Source: RGIG464 sp045643185 (GTDB lineage: Bacteria > Myxococcota_A > Bradymonadia > UBA4248). Taken from it: a stretch of 64,000 nt of DNA. Each line of letters starts with the position of its first letter. Position 1 is the stretch's first letter. Of the stretch, positions 45,972 through 54,746 are shown one piece after another. Under the pieces are notes generated by a model, which searched no databases, was not told the DNA's origin, and was given only the letters and a program-made list of their open reading frames with translations. The DNA lies in NCBI GenBank assembly GCA_045643185.1, contig JAZUKH010000279.1, positions 1 to 64,000 on the forward strand, given 5' to 3'. The translations under genes and the position numbers were made by a program.

Positions 45972-47297
45972 TTAGTGCAGTGCAATGACCCACTGCAACG
46001 AGGCCTGACCAAGGCTTTCGTAAGCAAGAATGCCACACCGACCATTCGATTTCTGAATCGTCGGAACACGGCATTCTTGGTAGCCGGAACCAAGACCGGT
46101 AAATCCCTGATTGTCGCTTTCAGGCATTGTCACAACGAGGCCCTTCTCCTCAACCGATTCGACGCGAACCGTGTGGTTCTGAATGCTCGCCATGATCGCG
46201 TTGCCCTGACGAAGTTGCTCTTTGATCAATTCGCCCCAAAACGCTTTTTCGAGGCCTTTACGATCACCAGGCAGGCACATCGCGTGATAGCTCACACCCA
46301 TCGCATTGGCGATGGCGCCCCACGATGCCATCGAGTTCTGACCAGGTATTTTCTGGTCACGTTTGACCTGCTCAAGATAAGTTTCGTAAGGCAATTCCGA
46401 ATTTGGATTGCGCACACCAAGCAAGCGCAGACAGGCAGCCAGACATTCGAGCCCCTCGCCATCGCCACGAACAACAGGCGCTTTTGAATGACGACGTTGC
46501 GATGCCTCATAAGTGGATTTGCGCTGAAGTGCTTCGAACAGATCGCCACGAAGCTCCTCGGGGCAAGACTTGATCCATGTGCGCGCCTGCAACATCTCAG
46601 CTTCGGTCAGATCTTCCTTCGCCATAAGTTCGCGAAGGGCTTCCGGAGATTGAGCCAATGCATTCGACGACTTTTTGTCCTTGTCCCCTACCGCCTGACT
46701 GACATAATCCGTGTATTCAGCCGCGATGTAGCCAACCGCATCCCCCAGGTGTATCTCCAAAAATCCATCTTTTTCACCATACACATTGACCTTGTCTGCC
46801 TGACTCAGCACGCCTAACGAGTCAAAATCTTTGCCGGCACCTTGTCGAACGTGGATAGCCGAAACCATCACTGACGCCGAACCGATCGGTTTAGCCCCAC
46901 GGCCCCCCAAAGACGCATCCTCATAATCCGTTCGCCTAGCGTCGATGTACCCCACCTGACCATCGACGAGGATCTTCAGCTCATCGCCAAAGCGTCCAAG
47001 AATGTCGACTTTTGACGCCGATCTCAGCGGGGGCATACTCGTGCCGCTCTTCGACGGCCCTGAATGCACTTCGACTTCCTCTTCTCCAATAATCGTTGCG
47101 GAACCGATCGGTGCCATGGCGTTTGCGCCGTTTGAACCGCCCTTGTCAGACGCCTGAGCCATACCTTTATTCAAAACTGCTTTCGGGGGATCATCCAAAC
47201 GATTCAACGTCTTTTTTGCATCCGACTTGCGGCTGTTTTCTTTATCAAGTTTCTGCTTTAATCCGCCGTCTTTTTTGTCCTTCGCCTGATCGATCAT
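45972..47297 (-). CDS. tandem SH3-like domains plus C39/papain-like cysteine peptidase domain
   Basis: 441 residues without a signal peptide. After a charged N-terminus come two bacterial SH3-like domains (about 62-125 and 136-200), each opening PIGSA. A helical linker leads to a papain-like domain: GEGLECLAACLRLLG (candidate nucleophile Cys285 or Cys289) and NHTVRVESVEEKGLVVTMPES (candidate His375). This resembles C39-like peptidases, but activity is unproven. The motif NAMAPIGSATII (59-70) recurs in the calpain-like protein 3 kb away. AGGAGAGGG precedes the ATG. SH3 domains suggest cell-wall or peptide binding. How it leaves the cytoplasm, if it does, is unclear. Confidence 0.72.
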   Translation of the reverse strand: MIDQAKDKKDGGLKQKLDKENSRKSDAKKTLNRLDDPPKAVLNKGMAQASDKGGSNGANAMAPIGSATIIGEEEVEVHSGPSKSGTSMPPLRSASKVDILGRFGDELKILVDGQVGYIDARRTDYEDASLGGRGAKPIGSASVMVSAIHVRQGAGKDFDSLGVLSQADKVNVYGEKDGFLEIHLGDAVGYIAAEYTDYVSQAVGDKDKKSSNALAQSPEALRELMAKEDLTEAEMLQARTWIKSCPEELRGDLFEALQRKSTYEASQRRHSKAPVVRGDGEGLECLAACLRLLGVRNPNSELPYETYLEQVKRDQKIPGQNSMASWGAIANAMGVSYHAMCLPGDRKGLEKAFWGELIKEQLRQGNAIMASIQNHTVRVESVEEKGLVVTMPESDNQGFTGLGSGYQECRVPTIQKSNGRCGILAYESLGQASLQWVIALH

Positions 47298-47422
47298 AAG
47301 GCCCTCTCCTGTGACAGTGGGAATAATCCAATCGCGTTTTTCAGAATTACAATACTATGCTGAACGACTCGGTCTGCGCGTCATATTCTTCGTCCCACGC
47401 GCAACACCATGGCTCAAGTCAA

Positions 47423-48661
47423 CTAGTCTTCCGACTTTTCGGGCGCAACGCCAGGAGTACTCGGCATCGCGCCAAGAGTACTCGGCATCGCGCCAAGAGA
47501 ACTCGGCATCACGCCAAGAGAACTCGGCATCGGACCCGTTGGCATCTCCAATCCCGGCAGCGTCAACGGGTGCGAACCATACACATCTTGCGTGCAATCG
47601 GCATCGTCAGTCGTCTCATTGTTGATCAGCGTGAATGGCTTACAAGCCTTGTCCTTGTCTTTGGCGAGTGGATAGTACGTGTAGACAGGCCCACTCAGTC
47701 GTGAGTTACGTATCGTGACATCTGCCGTCGGAAAAACCTGTTCGAACGCATAAGTGAGGTTATTGCGTACTTCAGCCCGGTCGATCTCGATCGTATCGGA
47801 CACAGCCAGGCGTATGTTTTTCCGACTCTGGTTGCTGTCTACGACCACGTCTTTCAGCATGATCTTATTAAACACGCGCGTTTTGCCATTCACAAGACTG
47901 ACCAGGCCTACCCCCTGATTGTTTTTGAACTGAACCTGGTTAAGCGCGACTTCGGCAAAGCTCGTTTTGGCGTCTTCACGCAAATTGACCGTCAACATGC
48001 TCTGATCCAAGTTTTCGAACCTCGGCGACGTGACCTTGTCGTGGAACAAGACCTGATCGAGCAACAAAGCACGCGCCACGTCAACACGCATATTCGAGCC
48101 GCCTCGGTCAAGGTTTGCGATCTGAACCACATTTGCACGCACGTCGATGTTTTGTTGAAAAAGCACCGGGCGTTCCCCCAAACCTGTGATCATAATTCGA
48201 TCCATTTTGCTGTAATAGCTGAGATTCAACCCATTACCCCAGTCTAGCGTATCCGCGTTGTCACCCAGTCTGATCTCGAAAGTCGTGACCCGTTGAGACA
48301 AGGCATCCAGAGCAGTTTTGATCAACGCTACATCCAAGTCCTGCTGGATCGTCACAACGGCATGGATCGGGGCTTCCACGAGGTTGCCGGAATACGGACT
48401 AGCCAATTTCTTTTCAACCTGTCGTGCAGCCTCCGCGACGCGATGAACATCGTCCTCAGAAGCAATTTCCATGATGGTTTCATTCTCATACATCTGCATA
48501 AAAGACACCTCATTTGACGTCACACTTGGCATAACTTCATCCTGAATCGCATTCGTCGAAGGAATCGACTCCGCCATATTCGATGTTTTGGGTGAGCAGG
48601 CACACCCAAAAGCCATCAAACAAACCGTAATAAACGTAAAAGTCACGTGTTGATGCGTCAT
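47423..48661 (-). CDS. lipoprotein with beta-helix-like body and C-terminal 7-residue repeats
   Basis: 412 residues. The lipoprotein signal is MTHQHVTFTFITVCLMAFG before Cys20 (Cys22 also possible). The body (about 90-350) has evenly spaced hydrophobic strands (VVQIANLDRG, LLLDQVLFHD, VALNQVQFKN, IMLKDVVVDS, VRNNLTYAF) like a right-handed parallel beta-helix. The C-terminus carries four 7-residue units MPSSLGV/MPSTLGA from a 21-bp minisatellite. A TTG start 30 bases earlier is possible, but the ATG gives a better signal peptide. It lies between two cysteine-protease-like genes. Function unknown. Confidence 0.72.
   Translation of the reverse strand: MTHQHVTFTFITVCLMAFGCACSPKTSNMAESIPSTNAIQDEVMPSVTSNEVSFMQMYENETIMEIASEDDVHRVAEAARQVEKKLASPYSGNLVEAPIHAVVTIQQDLDVALIKTALDALSQRVTTFEIRLGDNADTLDWGNGLNLSYYSKMDRIMITGLGERPVLFQQNIDVRANVVQIANLDRGGSNMRVDVARALLLDQVLFHDKVTSPRFENLDQSMLTVNLREDAKTSFAEVALNQVQFKNNQGVGLVSLVNGKTRVFNKIMLKDVVVDSNQSRKNIRLAVSDTIEIDRAEVRNNLTYAFEQVFPTADVTIRNSRLSGPVYTYYPLAKDKDKACKPFTLINNETTDDADCTQDVYGSHPLTLPGLEMPTGPMPSSLGVMPSSLGAMPSTLGAMPSTPGVAPEKSED
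47447..47530 (-). repeat. 21-bp coding minisatellite, four units
   Basis: Four in-frame 21-bp units with core CGCCAAGAG(T/A)ACTCGGCAT on the plus strand, encoding MPSSLGV, MPSSLGA, MPSTLGA and MPSTPGV on the minus strand, in the tail of the lipoprotein. Confidence 0.88.
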
Positions 48662-48708
48662 GATCGTTATCGCATTCTCCCACAAGGTCAAAGCAGTGCG
48701 CCATTACC

Positions 48709-48737
48709 AAAAAAGCCGGCTATCACCGGCTTTTTTG
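48709..48737 (-). terminator. intrinsic terminator of the calpain-like gene
   Basis: Stem AAAAAAGCCGG/CCGGCTTTTTT around a 6-base loop. On the minus strand it is followed by a T run, 38 bases after the calpain-like stop. It separates that gene from the lipoprotein gene. Confidence 0.88.
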
Positions 48738-48774
48738 TTCATATCCATAATATATGGCGAAAAACTTTCAACGA

Positions 48775-50568
48775 TTAATTGTCACGCCTATTTTGTGTAT
48801 TGGCAATCGTGATCTCGCCTACAGCCGACATGAACGATTCCAAGGAGATCGTAAATTCACCTCTGTCTTTATCAACGTATTGTTCTTCATGGATATTGGG
48901 CACATTGGCACCATGCGGGTTTTGCAAACAGACTGTTGAAGCTTTAATATCAACATTCCGCATAACGGTCGCCAGATCGGCCTGATTCAAAGGCGAACCA
49001 TCTCGACCAACGAGATTGACATGATCGACGTTGTAGGCGTGGGTATTATACAGGAAGAGGTTACCATCCGTCGCACCGGCTTCAGAAGGTCTGAGATTAG
49101 CGACCATGCCGATGGCTTCGCGATAAAGCTGGTAATCGGAACCCGCTACGGTAGCAACCGCAGGGTCATTTTCGAGAGTCCTGGAATAGCTGTCCAGGGC
49201 CTGACAGTAGTTGCGTGCCCCCATGGGGTCGCCCATATACATTTTATTGTAATACTGCTGCGCACAGAACTGTATCCCCTCTACAGCTTGCATTGTATTG
49301 GGCAAAATCGTCGCGCCCGATGTGCTCAATAAATTTATCATCTTTGTCGACTTGTTATAGAGTCGACGCGCCGCTTCTAAGGCCGGCGTACCAGCCATCA
49401 TATGAACGTCGGTTTCCGAATGACCATCCTGAGCATGAGCCAGGTTGACAAGCTCACGAAACAGAATACGATTATCGGCAACAAGCGCATCGCCTTCATT
49501 ATTGCTTACGGTCATGATGGGCTTTTTGACTTCAGCATCGTCACCATAGAAAAGTGGCAGACAGTCGCACGAAAGTCCAAAGTTGATATTTTCAAAGCGT
49601 TCTGCATTCTTGACAAGACCATCACCAGCCTGTCCATATTTCATGGCGAATGCAGCAAAAGCCTGTTCGATGCAGTTGACCCAAAGAGCTGCTTCGTAAT
49701 AATCCGCTTTACTGATCTTGAGCGTATCCTCACTGATCGACGACGTCCAAACACTACGTTTCGGATCAAAATCGATACGGGCGCGCGACCCCATCATGTT
49801 CATCGTATTGATATTGGGGCCACCGCTAAAATTACGCTTGATGCATGAAAAATCCGTTTGAATCATCGTGGGAACCCAATGACCGTCAGTTCCCTTGTGA
49901 TAAAACGACGTCACGACTTTGTCCCCCATCAGGTGCATCATATTCATGATCTTGGCAGGTTCATAGTGAATGACCTGCAAAAGCGCCGATAGAAAATAAC
50001 AGTTATCCAGGTTGCCCTGATGAATGTCTTCCTGATACACGCTGTTATTTATAAATAGCGTCGGCTCGAGCTCATTCTTCAAGTTCGGCATCTGAAGCGT
50101 ACCCTGCAACTCATTGGCCTGTTGACCAGCAGGATTAGCCTCAACAAGTTCACCAAAAGAAGGATGACCAGCACCATGCTTCTCTACGGGCGTTTTCGTT
50201 ACATACGTATCCTTCTTATATTGCCCTGCTTCAGGATTGTTAACGGCGCCGGCATCCGTGAGATCCGCTTCGTAATTGTTCAGTTCTTCATGATTGCCCG
50301 TCTCGGGATCGACGTGCACCATGTTTTCGGTGGCTTCAAAACCTTCACGTCGGTAAGCATAGTTGGCATTGCCCACCTGCTGTCCCCAGCTTCCCGTGTT
50401 ATCAATGATCTCCGCCTGACCCATCGGCTGCATGGCATTGCCATCCTGGGCCTGGGGCGCCGCTGATGTCGAAAGGCCTTTCACCGCATCCTCAAGATCG
50501 CCATGAACGGGCTGAATGGCCTGAAGCTCAGTTTGACCAACTTTATCCAAGGTAAATTCTTTACTCAT
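48775..50568 (-). CDS. calpain-like (C2 family) cysteine protease
   Basis: 597 residues, no signal peptide. EDIHQGNLDNCYFLSALLQVI places the catalytic Cys at 190, NTHAYNVDHV the His near 510 and LQNPHG the Asn near 550, which is the complete calpain triad in order. FTISLESFMSAVGEITI near the end matches the family's closing block. The His lies more than 300 residues after the Cys, longer than usual, because of an insert (about 320-480). The N-terminal 170 residues are Asn/Gln/Gly-rich and carry NAMQPMGQAEII (44-55), shared with the neighbouring protease. ATG 50568 has AAGGAG at 8 bases. It could be a secreted effector or an intracellular processing enzyme. Confidence 0.85.
   Translation of the reverse strand: MSKEFTLDKVGQTELQAIQPVHGDLEDAVKGLSTSAAPQAQDGNAMQPMGQAEIIDNTGSWGQQVGNANYAYRREGFEATENMVHVDPETGNHEELNNYEADLTDAGAVNNPEAGQYKKDTYVTKTPVEKHGAGHPSFGELVEANPAGQQANELQGTLQMPNLKNELEPTLFINNSVYQEDIHQGNLDNCYFLSALLQVIHYEPAKIMNMMHLMGDKVVTSFYHKGTDGHWVPTMIQTDFSCIKRNFSGGPNINTMNMMGSRARIDFDPKRSVWTSSISEDTLKISKADYYEAALWVNCIEQAFAAFAMKYGQAGDGLVKNAERFENINFGLSCDCLPLFYGDDAEVKKPIMTVSNNEGDALVADNRILFRELVNLAHAQDGHSETDVHMMAGTPALEAARRLYNKSTKMINLLSTSGATILPNTMQAVEGIQFCAQQYYNKMYMGDPMGARNYCQALDSYSRTLENDPAVATVAGSDYQLYREAIGMVANLRPSEAGATDGNLFLYNTHAYNVDHVNLVGRDGSPLNQADLATVMRNVDIKASTVCLQNPHGANVPNIHEEQYVDKDRGEFTISLESFMSAVGEITIANTQNRRDN
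50404..50439 (-). other. shared N-terminal motif in the calpain-like protein
   Basis: Encodes NAMQPMGQAEII. The SH3/C39-like protein encodes NAMAPIGSATII at 47088-47123. The pattern NAM-x-P-x-G-x-A-x-II is identical at the fixed positions, and both copies lie about 45-60 residues from the N-terminus. Confidence 0.6.
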
Positions 50569-50687
50569 AGGTAATCTCCTTATAAAAAACACACCTAGTG
50601 TTGATTTATAGCAAAAACACCCTTTCTAGCAAACTTGCTTTTTTTACCTTGCAAACTTTTTTTTTGAGACGATCCCTTTCCGCTCTG

Positions 50688-50804
50688 AGGGAGGGGGAAG
50701 CCTCCCCCTACGCGGCTATTTCGTATTTCTGTAGAGACGTGTGAACCACACGTCTCTACAAAAATACGAAATACGCCACTACCCCTTCACCTGGCGGGGC
50801 CTTC
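50688..50804 (-). repeat. nested composite palindrome, R9
   Basis: A REP-like element whose bulged hairpin (GGC-TATTTCGTATTT with AAATACGAAATA-C-GCC) carries in its loop a second perfect palindrome, GTAGAGACGTGTG/CACACGTCTCTAC (50731-50759). The arms GGGGGAAG/CTCCCCCTAC and CTACCCCTTCACCTGGCGGGG match the other composite copies. Confidence 0.88.
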
Positions 50805-50868
50805 TACCAAACGCCTTCTCCCGACTTGACAAGTCGACTTACGACCAAAAATAAAAATATGTCCGTTT

Positions 50869-51256
50869 GCGAAAAAAAACCGTCACATTGCCAACATCAC
50901 TTGGCAATATAAGGTATGGGGACTTTATGGAAACACTCGTGTAGGTCTTACAACTACATCTTAAAATATCACCAAATTATGACCAAAACCACTGGGCCCC
51001 AAAAATACGCCATGGCGAAAAAAAACACGTCACATTGCCAACATCACTTGGCAATATAAGGTATGGGGACTTTATGGAAACACTCGTGTAGGTTGCACAA
51101 CTACATCTTAAAATATCACCAAATTATGACCAAAACCACTGGGCCAAAAAAAATACGCCATGGCGAAAAAAACCGTCACATTGCCAACATCACTTGGCAA
51201 TATAAGGTATGGGGACTTTATGGAAACACTCGTGTAGGTCTTACAACCACATGCTA
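50869..51256 (+). repeat. 147-bp tandem repeat array, about 2.6 units
   Basis: Units start at 50869, 51015 and 51163 (periods 146 and 148); the third is partial. Each has a GCGAAAAAAA run, an 8-bp hairpin ATTGCCAA/TTGGCAAT, TATAAGGTATGGGGACTTTATGG in two parts, a GTAG...CTAC inverted repeat and an AT-rich tail ending at ATACGCCATG. Units are nearly identical. No gene lies between 50569 and 51324; the short frame across the array is a by-product of the repeats. Confidence 0.92.
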
Positions 51257-51324
51257 ATAAGCAATTAAACACGCCTACGCGGTATCGACAGATTCCAGCA
51301 ACTTATCGACCGTTTTCCCATTGT

Positions 51325-52284
51325 TCACACAGGCGCATAGATCAAACTGCGAATATATGACAAACCAAGCTTATTCCAAGCCGTGATGATACGTTGAATA
51401 CGATTTTCCGGCGTAATCGCCATAACGAAGCCGCCCGCGCCGGCCCCTGTCAGTTTAGCCCCATAAGCCCCAGCCTGTTTAGCAGCACGAACGGCAGCGA
51501 CGATGTCTGGCGTCGACGCGCCGATCTGCTCCAGCAAAGCCTGCGCGCGCGTCATTTGTTCCCCAATGGTACGCGCATCGCCACGAGCCATAGCCTGCAT
51601 GACCTGATCACACACATCGTCCGATTTACGTATCAATTCCGCGAGCCAGTCAGGTTCGTCCCGCTTGAGATCACGAAGGCATTTAAAGGCTTTCTCACCG
51701 TTTTGGCGCGCCCCCGTCGAGCCGATCACAAAGTACAGTGGTGCCACGTCAAAATCGGGCACGAATTGCAACGGCTCGTCACCACTATGAAACATGATCG
51801 GGCATGCACGCGACACAGCTATATTGTCGACCCCCGAAACAGGACCGTGCCAGCTATTCTCAAGCTGCTGACTGTAAAAATCACGGTACGCACGACCAAC
51901 ATCGTTCTTGCCAACATATTCCAAAAAAGTATCCACCAGCGCGCACGCTAACGCAGATGAGGACCCCAAGCCTTGACCGATTGGAATGCTGCTCACGACC
52001 TGACAATCAAGCGATTTTAAAACACTTTCTGGCTGAATCGTCATTTTACAAAGCGTTTTAAGCAAATTGACCACATGGATCTGACACTGATCCGTTTCTT
52101 CCTTCGAAACAGCCACGTCATCATCAAATGCCACCGAAACATGTGGGCCTTTTTTGTTATCAAGCGTCTTCATCGTGACTCGTGTGGAAAAACACTCCGC
52201 AGGCATCACCACACATTTGCCGCCGTGAACGACAAAATGTTCACCACATAAAATGAGCTTGGCATGAATACGCGTCGTGGTCAT
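51325..52284 (-). CDS. mevalonate kinase (GHMP family)
   Basis: ATP-dependent kinase for mevalonate in isoprenoid synthesis, 319 residues. AKLILCGEHFVVHGG at the start, the ATP loop PIGQGLGSSSALACAL near 106-121, GVDNIAVS near 152 and the C-terminal KLTGAGAGGFVMAI near 281-294 are GHMP motifs with mevalonate-kinase spacing. ATG 52284 has AGGA 6 bases upstream; an earlier in-frame start adds 25 poorly conserved residues. It lies downstream of tpiA on the same strand but beyond a terminator. No other mevalonate-pathway gene is in the window, so galactokinase-like or sugar GHMP activity is the alternative. Confidence 0.85.
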   Translation of the reverse strand: MTTTRIHAKLILCGEHFVVHGGKCVVMPAECFSTRVTMKTLDNKKGPHVSVAFDDDVAVSKEETDQCQIHVVNLLKTLCKMTIQPESVLKSLDCQVVSSIPIGQGLGSSSALACALVDTFLEYVGKNDVGRAYRDFYSQQLENSWHGPVSGVDNIAVSRACPIMFHSGDEPLQFVPDFDVAPLYFVIGSTGARQNGEKAFKCLRDLKRDEPDWLAELIRKSDDVCDQVMQAMARGDARTIGEQMTRAQALLEQIGASTPDIVAAVRAAKQAGAYGAKLTGAGAGGFVMAITPENRIQRIITAWNKLGLSYIRSLIYAPV

Positions 52285-52426
52285 GGCATTCCTCTTGTCA
52301 ATTTCCGTTACTCGCACAAAACGATCGCTTTTATATAACCCAATAAGTCCAAAAAACAATGCACTTCATCATTAAAAAATCGAGTTATTTTTCATTTTAT
52401 GACCTGAATAATGTCCTAATACCAGT

Positions 52427-52465
52427 AAAAACGCAAAAGCCCCCGGTCAGACAGGCTCGGGGGCT
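52427..52465 (-). terminator. terminator of tpiA
   Basis: 8-bp stem AGCCCCCG/CGGGGGCT with a 12-base loop. On the minus strand it is followed by TTTTGCGTTTTTAC, 60 bases after the tpiA stop. Confidence 0.75.
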
Positions 52466-52524
52466 AATGTAAATGTCCAAAAATAACCTTATTGGACACA
52501 GATCGCTATGGCAGCGACACCAGC

Positions 52525-53280
52525 TTATTCAGCGGCTTTGATGATGGCTGCGAAGTCCGCTGCTTTGAGCGAAGCGCCACCGACAAGTGCACCGTCGATG
52601 TCTTTCTGACCAAGGATCTCTTTGGCATTCGCAGCTTTGACGCTACCACCATACTGAATGCGCATCGCTTCAGCGTTATCGGCACCAAAGATTTCGGCGA
52701 GTTTGGCACGAATAGCAGCGTGAACTTCCTGAGCCTGATCGGGCGTCGCGGTTTTGCCCGTGCCGATAGCCCAAACCGGTTCATAGGCAACAACAACGCG
52801 AGCAGCTTCGTCTTTTGTCACGGTGGAAAGACCGTTCACGATCTGGCCGAGAACGACGTCGAGTGTCTTACCAGCTTCGCGTTCGGCGAGGGATTCACCA
52901 ACGCAGACGATCGGCGTGAGATCATTATCGAGAGCCGCACGAACGCGTTTCGCCACGGATTCGTCAGTTTCACCAAAATACTGACGGCGTTCGCTGTGAC
53001 CGATGATCGTGTGGGTCACGCCCACATCTTTGAGCATATCAGCGCTGATCTCGCCCGTGTAAGCCCCAGATTTAGCATAAGAGATGTTCTGGGCGCTGAC
53101 TTCAATGTTTGAACCTTTAAGGATGTCGACGACATCAGCGAGGCAAGTGAAGGTCGGAGCCACCGCGATCTCGACATTTTTGACGTCCGCAACGAGCGGT
53201 TTGAGGGCTTCAACAAGCTCTTTAGCCGCAGCACGCGTGTTATTCATTTTCCAGTTACCGGCAATAAAGGGTTTACGCAT
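52525..53280 (-). CDS. tpiA: triosephosphate isomerase
   Basis: Interconverts dihydroxyacetone phosphate and glyceraldehyde-3-phosphate. 251 residues with AGNWKMN (catalytic Lys), GHSERRQYFGE (His), AYEPVWAIGTGKTA (Glu near 165) and the phosphate loop QYGGSVKAAN. ATG 53280 has AGGA 8 bases upstream; an upstream in-frame start lies within the leader. It follows pgk on the same strand, separated by a terminator-like hairpin. Confidence 0.97.
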   Translation of the reverse strand: MRKPFIAGNWKMNNTRAAAKELVEALKPLVADVKNVEIAVAPTFTCLADVVDILKGSNIEVSAQNISYAKSGAYTGEISADMLKDVGVTHTIIGHSERRQYFGETDESVAKRVRAALDNDLTPIVCVGESLAEREAGKTLDVVLGQIVNGLSTVTKDEAARVVVAYEPVWAIGTGKTATPDQAQEVHAAIRAKLAEIFGADNAEAMRIQYGGSVKAANAKEILGQKDIDGALVGGASLKAADFAAIIKAAE

Positions 53281-53335
53281 TTGATTCTTCCTTAAGCGAT
53301 TGGCCATAAACGGCAAAAAAACAATTTAAGAAAAC

Positions 53336-53365
53336 AAAAGGACCCCATGGAAGGGATCCTTTTGT
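53336..53365 (-). terminator. terminator-like hairpin between pgk and tpiA
   Basis: Imperfect stem AAAAGGA-CCC with GGG-A-TCCTTTT. On the minus strand it is followed by a T-rich stretch, 17 bases after the pgk stop. It may cause partial termination between pgk and tpiA. Confidence 0.65.
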
Positions 53366-53381
53366 TTAACTGATCATGAAA

Positions 53382-54644
53382 TTACTTGGCGATACGAAGC
53401 GCTTCAACGCCGGGGAGTTCCTTGCCTTCGACGAGTTCGAGGGAGGCACCACCACCAGTGGAAACGTGCGTGACTTTGCTGTCAAGACCGAACTGACGAA
53501 TGGCAGCAGCGGAGTCGCCACCACCGACGACCGTGCAACCCGTGGATTCGGTCAACGCCGTGGCAACGGCGATCGTGCCAGCAGCATAACGCGGATTTTC
53601 GAAAACACCCATGGGGCCGTTCCAGAAGACCGATTTGGCTTTCTTAACAACGTTAGCATAGATCTCACGCGTTTTGGGACCAATATCGAGGCCCATCTGG
53701 CCATCGGAGAAGTTTTCAACGACCGTGCAAGGCGTCGTATCGTCGAGAGCCGTCGAAACAACGTGATCGACAGGCAGGAGAAGTTCGCATTTGGAGTTCG
53801 CTGCTTTTTCGAGGATCGATTTAGCAACGTCCATAGCATCCGCTTCAACACGGCTCGAAGCAACGTTCACGCCTTTCGCAGCGAGGAGCGTGTAAGCCAT
53901 GGCACCACCAATGCAGATCTGATCGCATTTTTCAATCAGGCTTTCGATAACACCGATTTTGTCGGAAACCTTGGCACCACCGAGAATGGCGACATACGGA
54001 TGTTCCGGATCATAAACGATGTTGCCGAGGAACTTGATTTCTTTCTGAAGAAGGTAACCACAGGCTTTGTTATCGCCGAAAGCGGGAACCATTTTCGCCA
54101 TAGAGGCATGAGCGCGGTGGCAGGTACCAAAAGCATCGTTGATATAGACATCGGCGAGGGAAGCAAGCTGAGCTGCGAATTTCTTCTGGTTCTCTTTCAC
54201 GACTTTCTTAGCCGCATCTTTTTCTTCATCCGTAGCAAATTTGCCACGGGGTTTGCCCTCTTCTTCCTCATAGAAACGGAGGTTTTCGAGAAGAAGGATC
54301 TGGCCCGGCTGAAGTTTTTTGGACATTTCGACAACGCCGTCACCCACGCAGTCATCAGCAAAGATAACTTCACGTTTGGGCATCAATTCGGAGAGGCGAT
54401 CAGCAACGGGTTTGAGCGAAAATTCAGGGCTGGGATTGGCTTTCGGACGACCAAGGTGAGAAGCAACGATGGGATAACCACCATTGGCAAGGACGTAATT
54501 GATCGTGGGGATCGCCTGACGAATACGGAAATCGTCGGTGATCTTGTCGCCATCGAGGGGAACGTTGAAATCGACGCGAATAAAAACGCGTTTGCCTTTG
54601 AGGTCGAGGTCTTCTACGGTTTTGATACCATCAAGATAAGCCAT
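53382..54644 (-). CDS. pgk: phosphoglycerate kinase
   Basis: Glycolytic enzyme making ATP from 1,3-bisphosphoglycerate; 420 residues, slightly longer than the usual 390-400. RVFIRVDFNVPLDGDKITDD near the start, ASHLGRPKANP, LLENLRFY near 117-124, and the C-terminal VVGGGDSAAAIRQFG with HVSTGGGASLELVEG are all present. AAGGAG precedes the ATG by 8 bases. It is the second gene of the gap-pgk-tpiA group, with a terminator between it and gap. Confidence 0.97.
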   Translation of the reverse strand: MAYLDGIKTVEDLDLKGKRVFIRVDFNVPLDGDKITDDFRIRQAIPTINYVLANGGYPIVASHLGRPKANPSPEFSLKPVADRLSELMPKREVIFADDCVGDGVVEMSKKLQPGQILLLENLRFYEEEEGKPRGKFATDEEKDAAKKVVKENQKKFAAQLASLADVYINDAFGTCHRAHASMAKMVPAFGDNKACGYLLQKEIKFLGNIVYDPEHPYVAILGGAKVSDKIGVIESLIEKCDQICIGGAMAYTLLAAKGVNVASSRVEADAMDVAKSILEKAANSKCELLLPVDHVVSTALDDTTPCTVVENFSDGQMGLDIGPKTREIYANVVKKAKSVFWNGPMGVFENPRYAAGTIAVATALTESTGCTVVGGGDSAAAIRQFGLDSKVTHVSTGGGASLELVEGKELPGVEALRIAK

Positions 54645-54689
54645 GGGAAAGTCTCCTTATAATATTCGAAATAATCAAATCGAAAAAAA

Positions 54690-54720
54690 GAGCCAGAGCC
54701 CGTTACGGGAACTCTGGCTC
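54690..54720 (-). terminator. intrinsic terminator between gap and pgk
   Basis: 9-bp stem GAGCCAGAG/CTCTGGCTC. On the minus strand it is followed by T7, 27 bases after the gap stop. It should reduce transcription from gap into pgk. Confidence 0.88.
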
Positions 54721-54746
54721 TAAAGCACAATTAAGCAGTCATGAAA

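Noticed and set aside
50869..51256. CRISPR array
   Set aside because: Units are about 147 bp, directly adjacent and almost identical throughout. There are no short repeats with unique spacers and no cas genes.
51063..51257. Short open frame across the tandem array
   Set aside because: It is generated by the repeat units, changes with unit phase, and lacks a ribosome site.
53376..54662. 428-codon plus-strand open frame opposite pgk
   Set aside because: The minus strand encodes a complete, unmistakable phosphoglycerate kinase. The opposite frame is long only because of codon bias, and its product has no domain or ribosome site.
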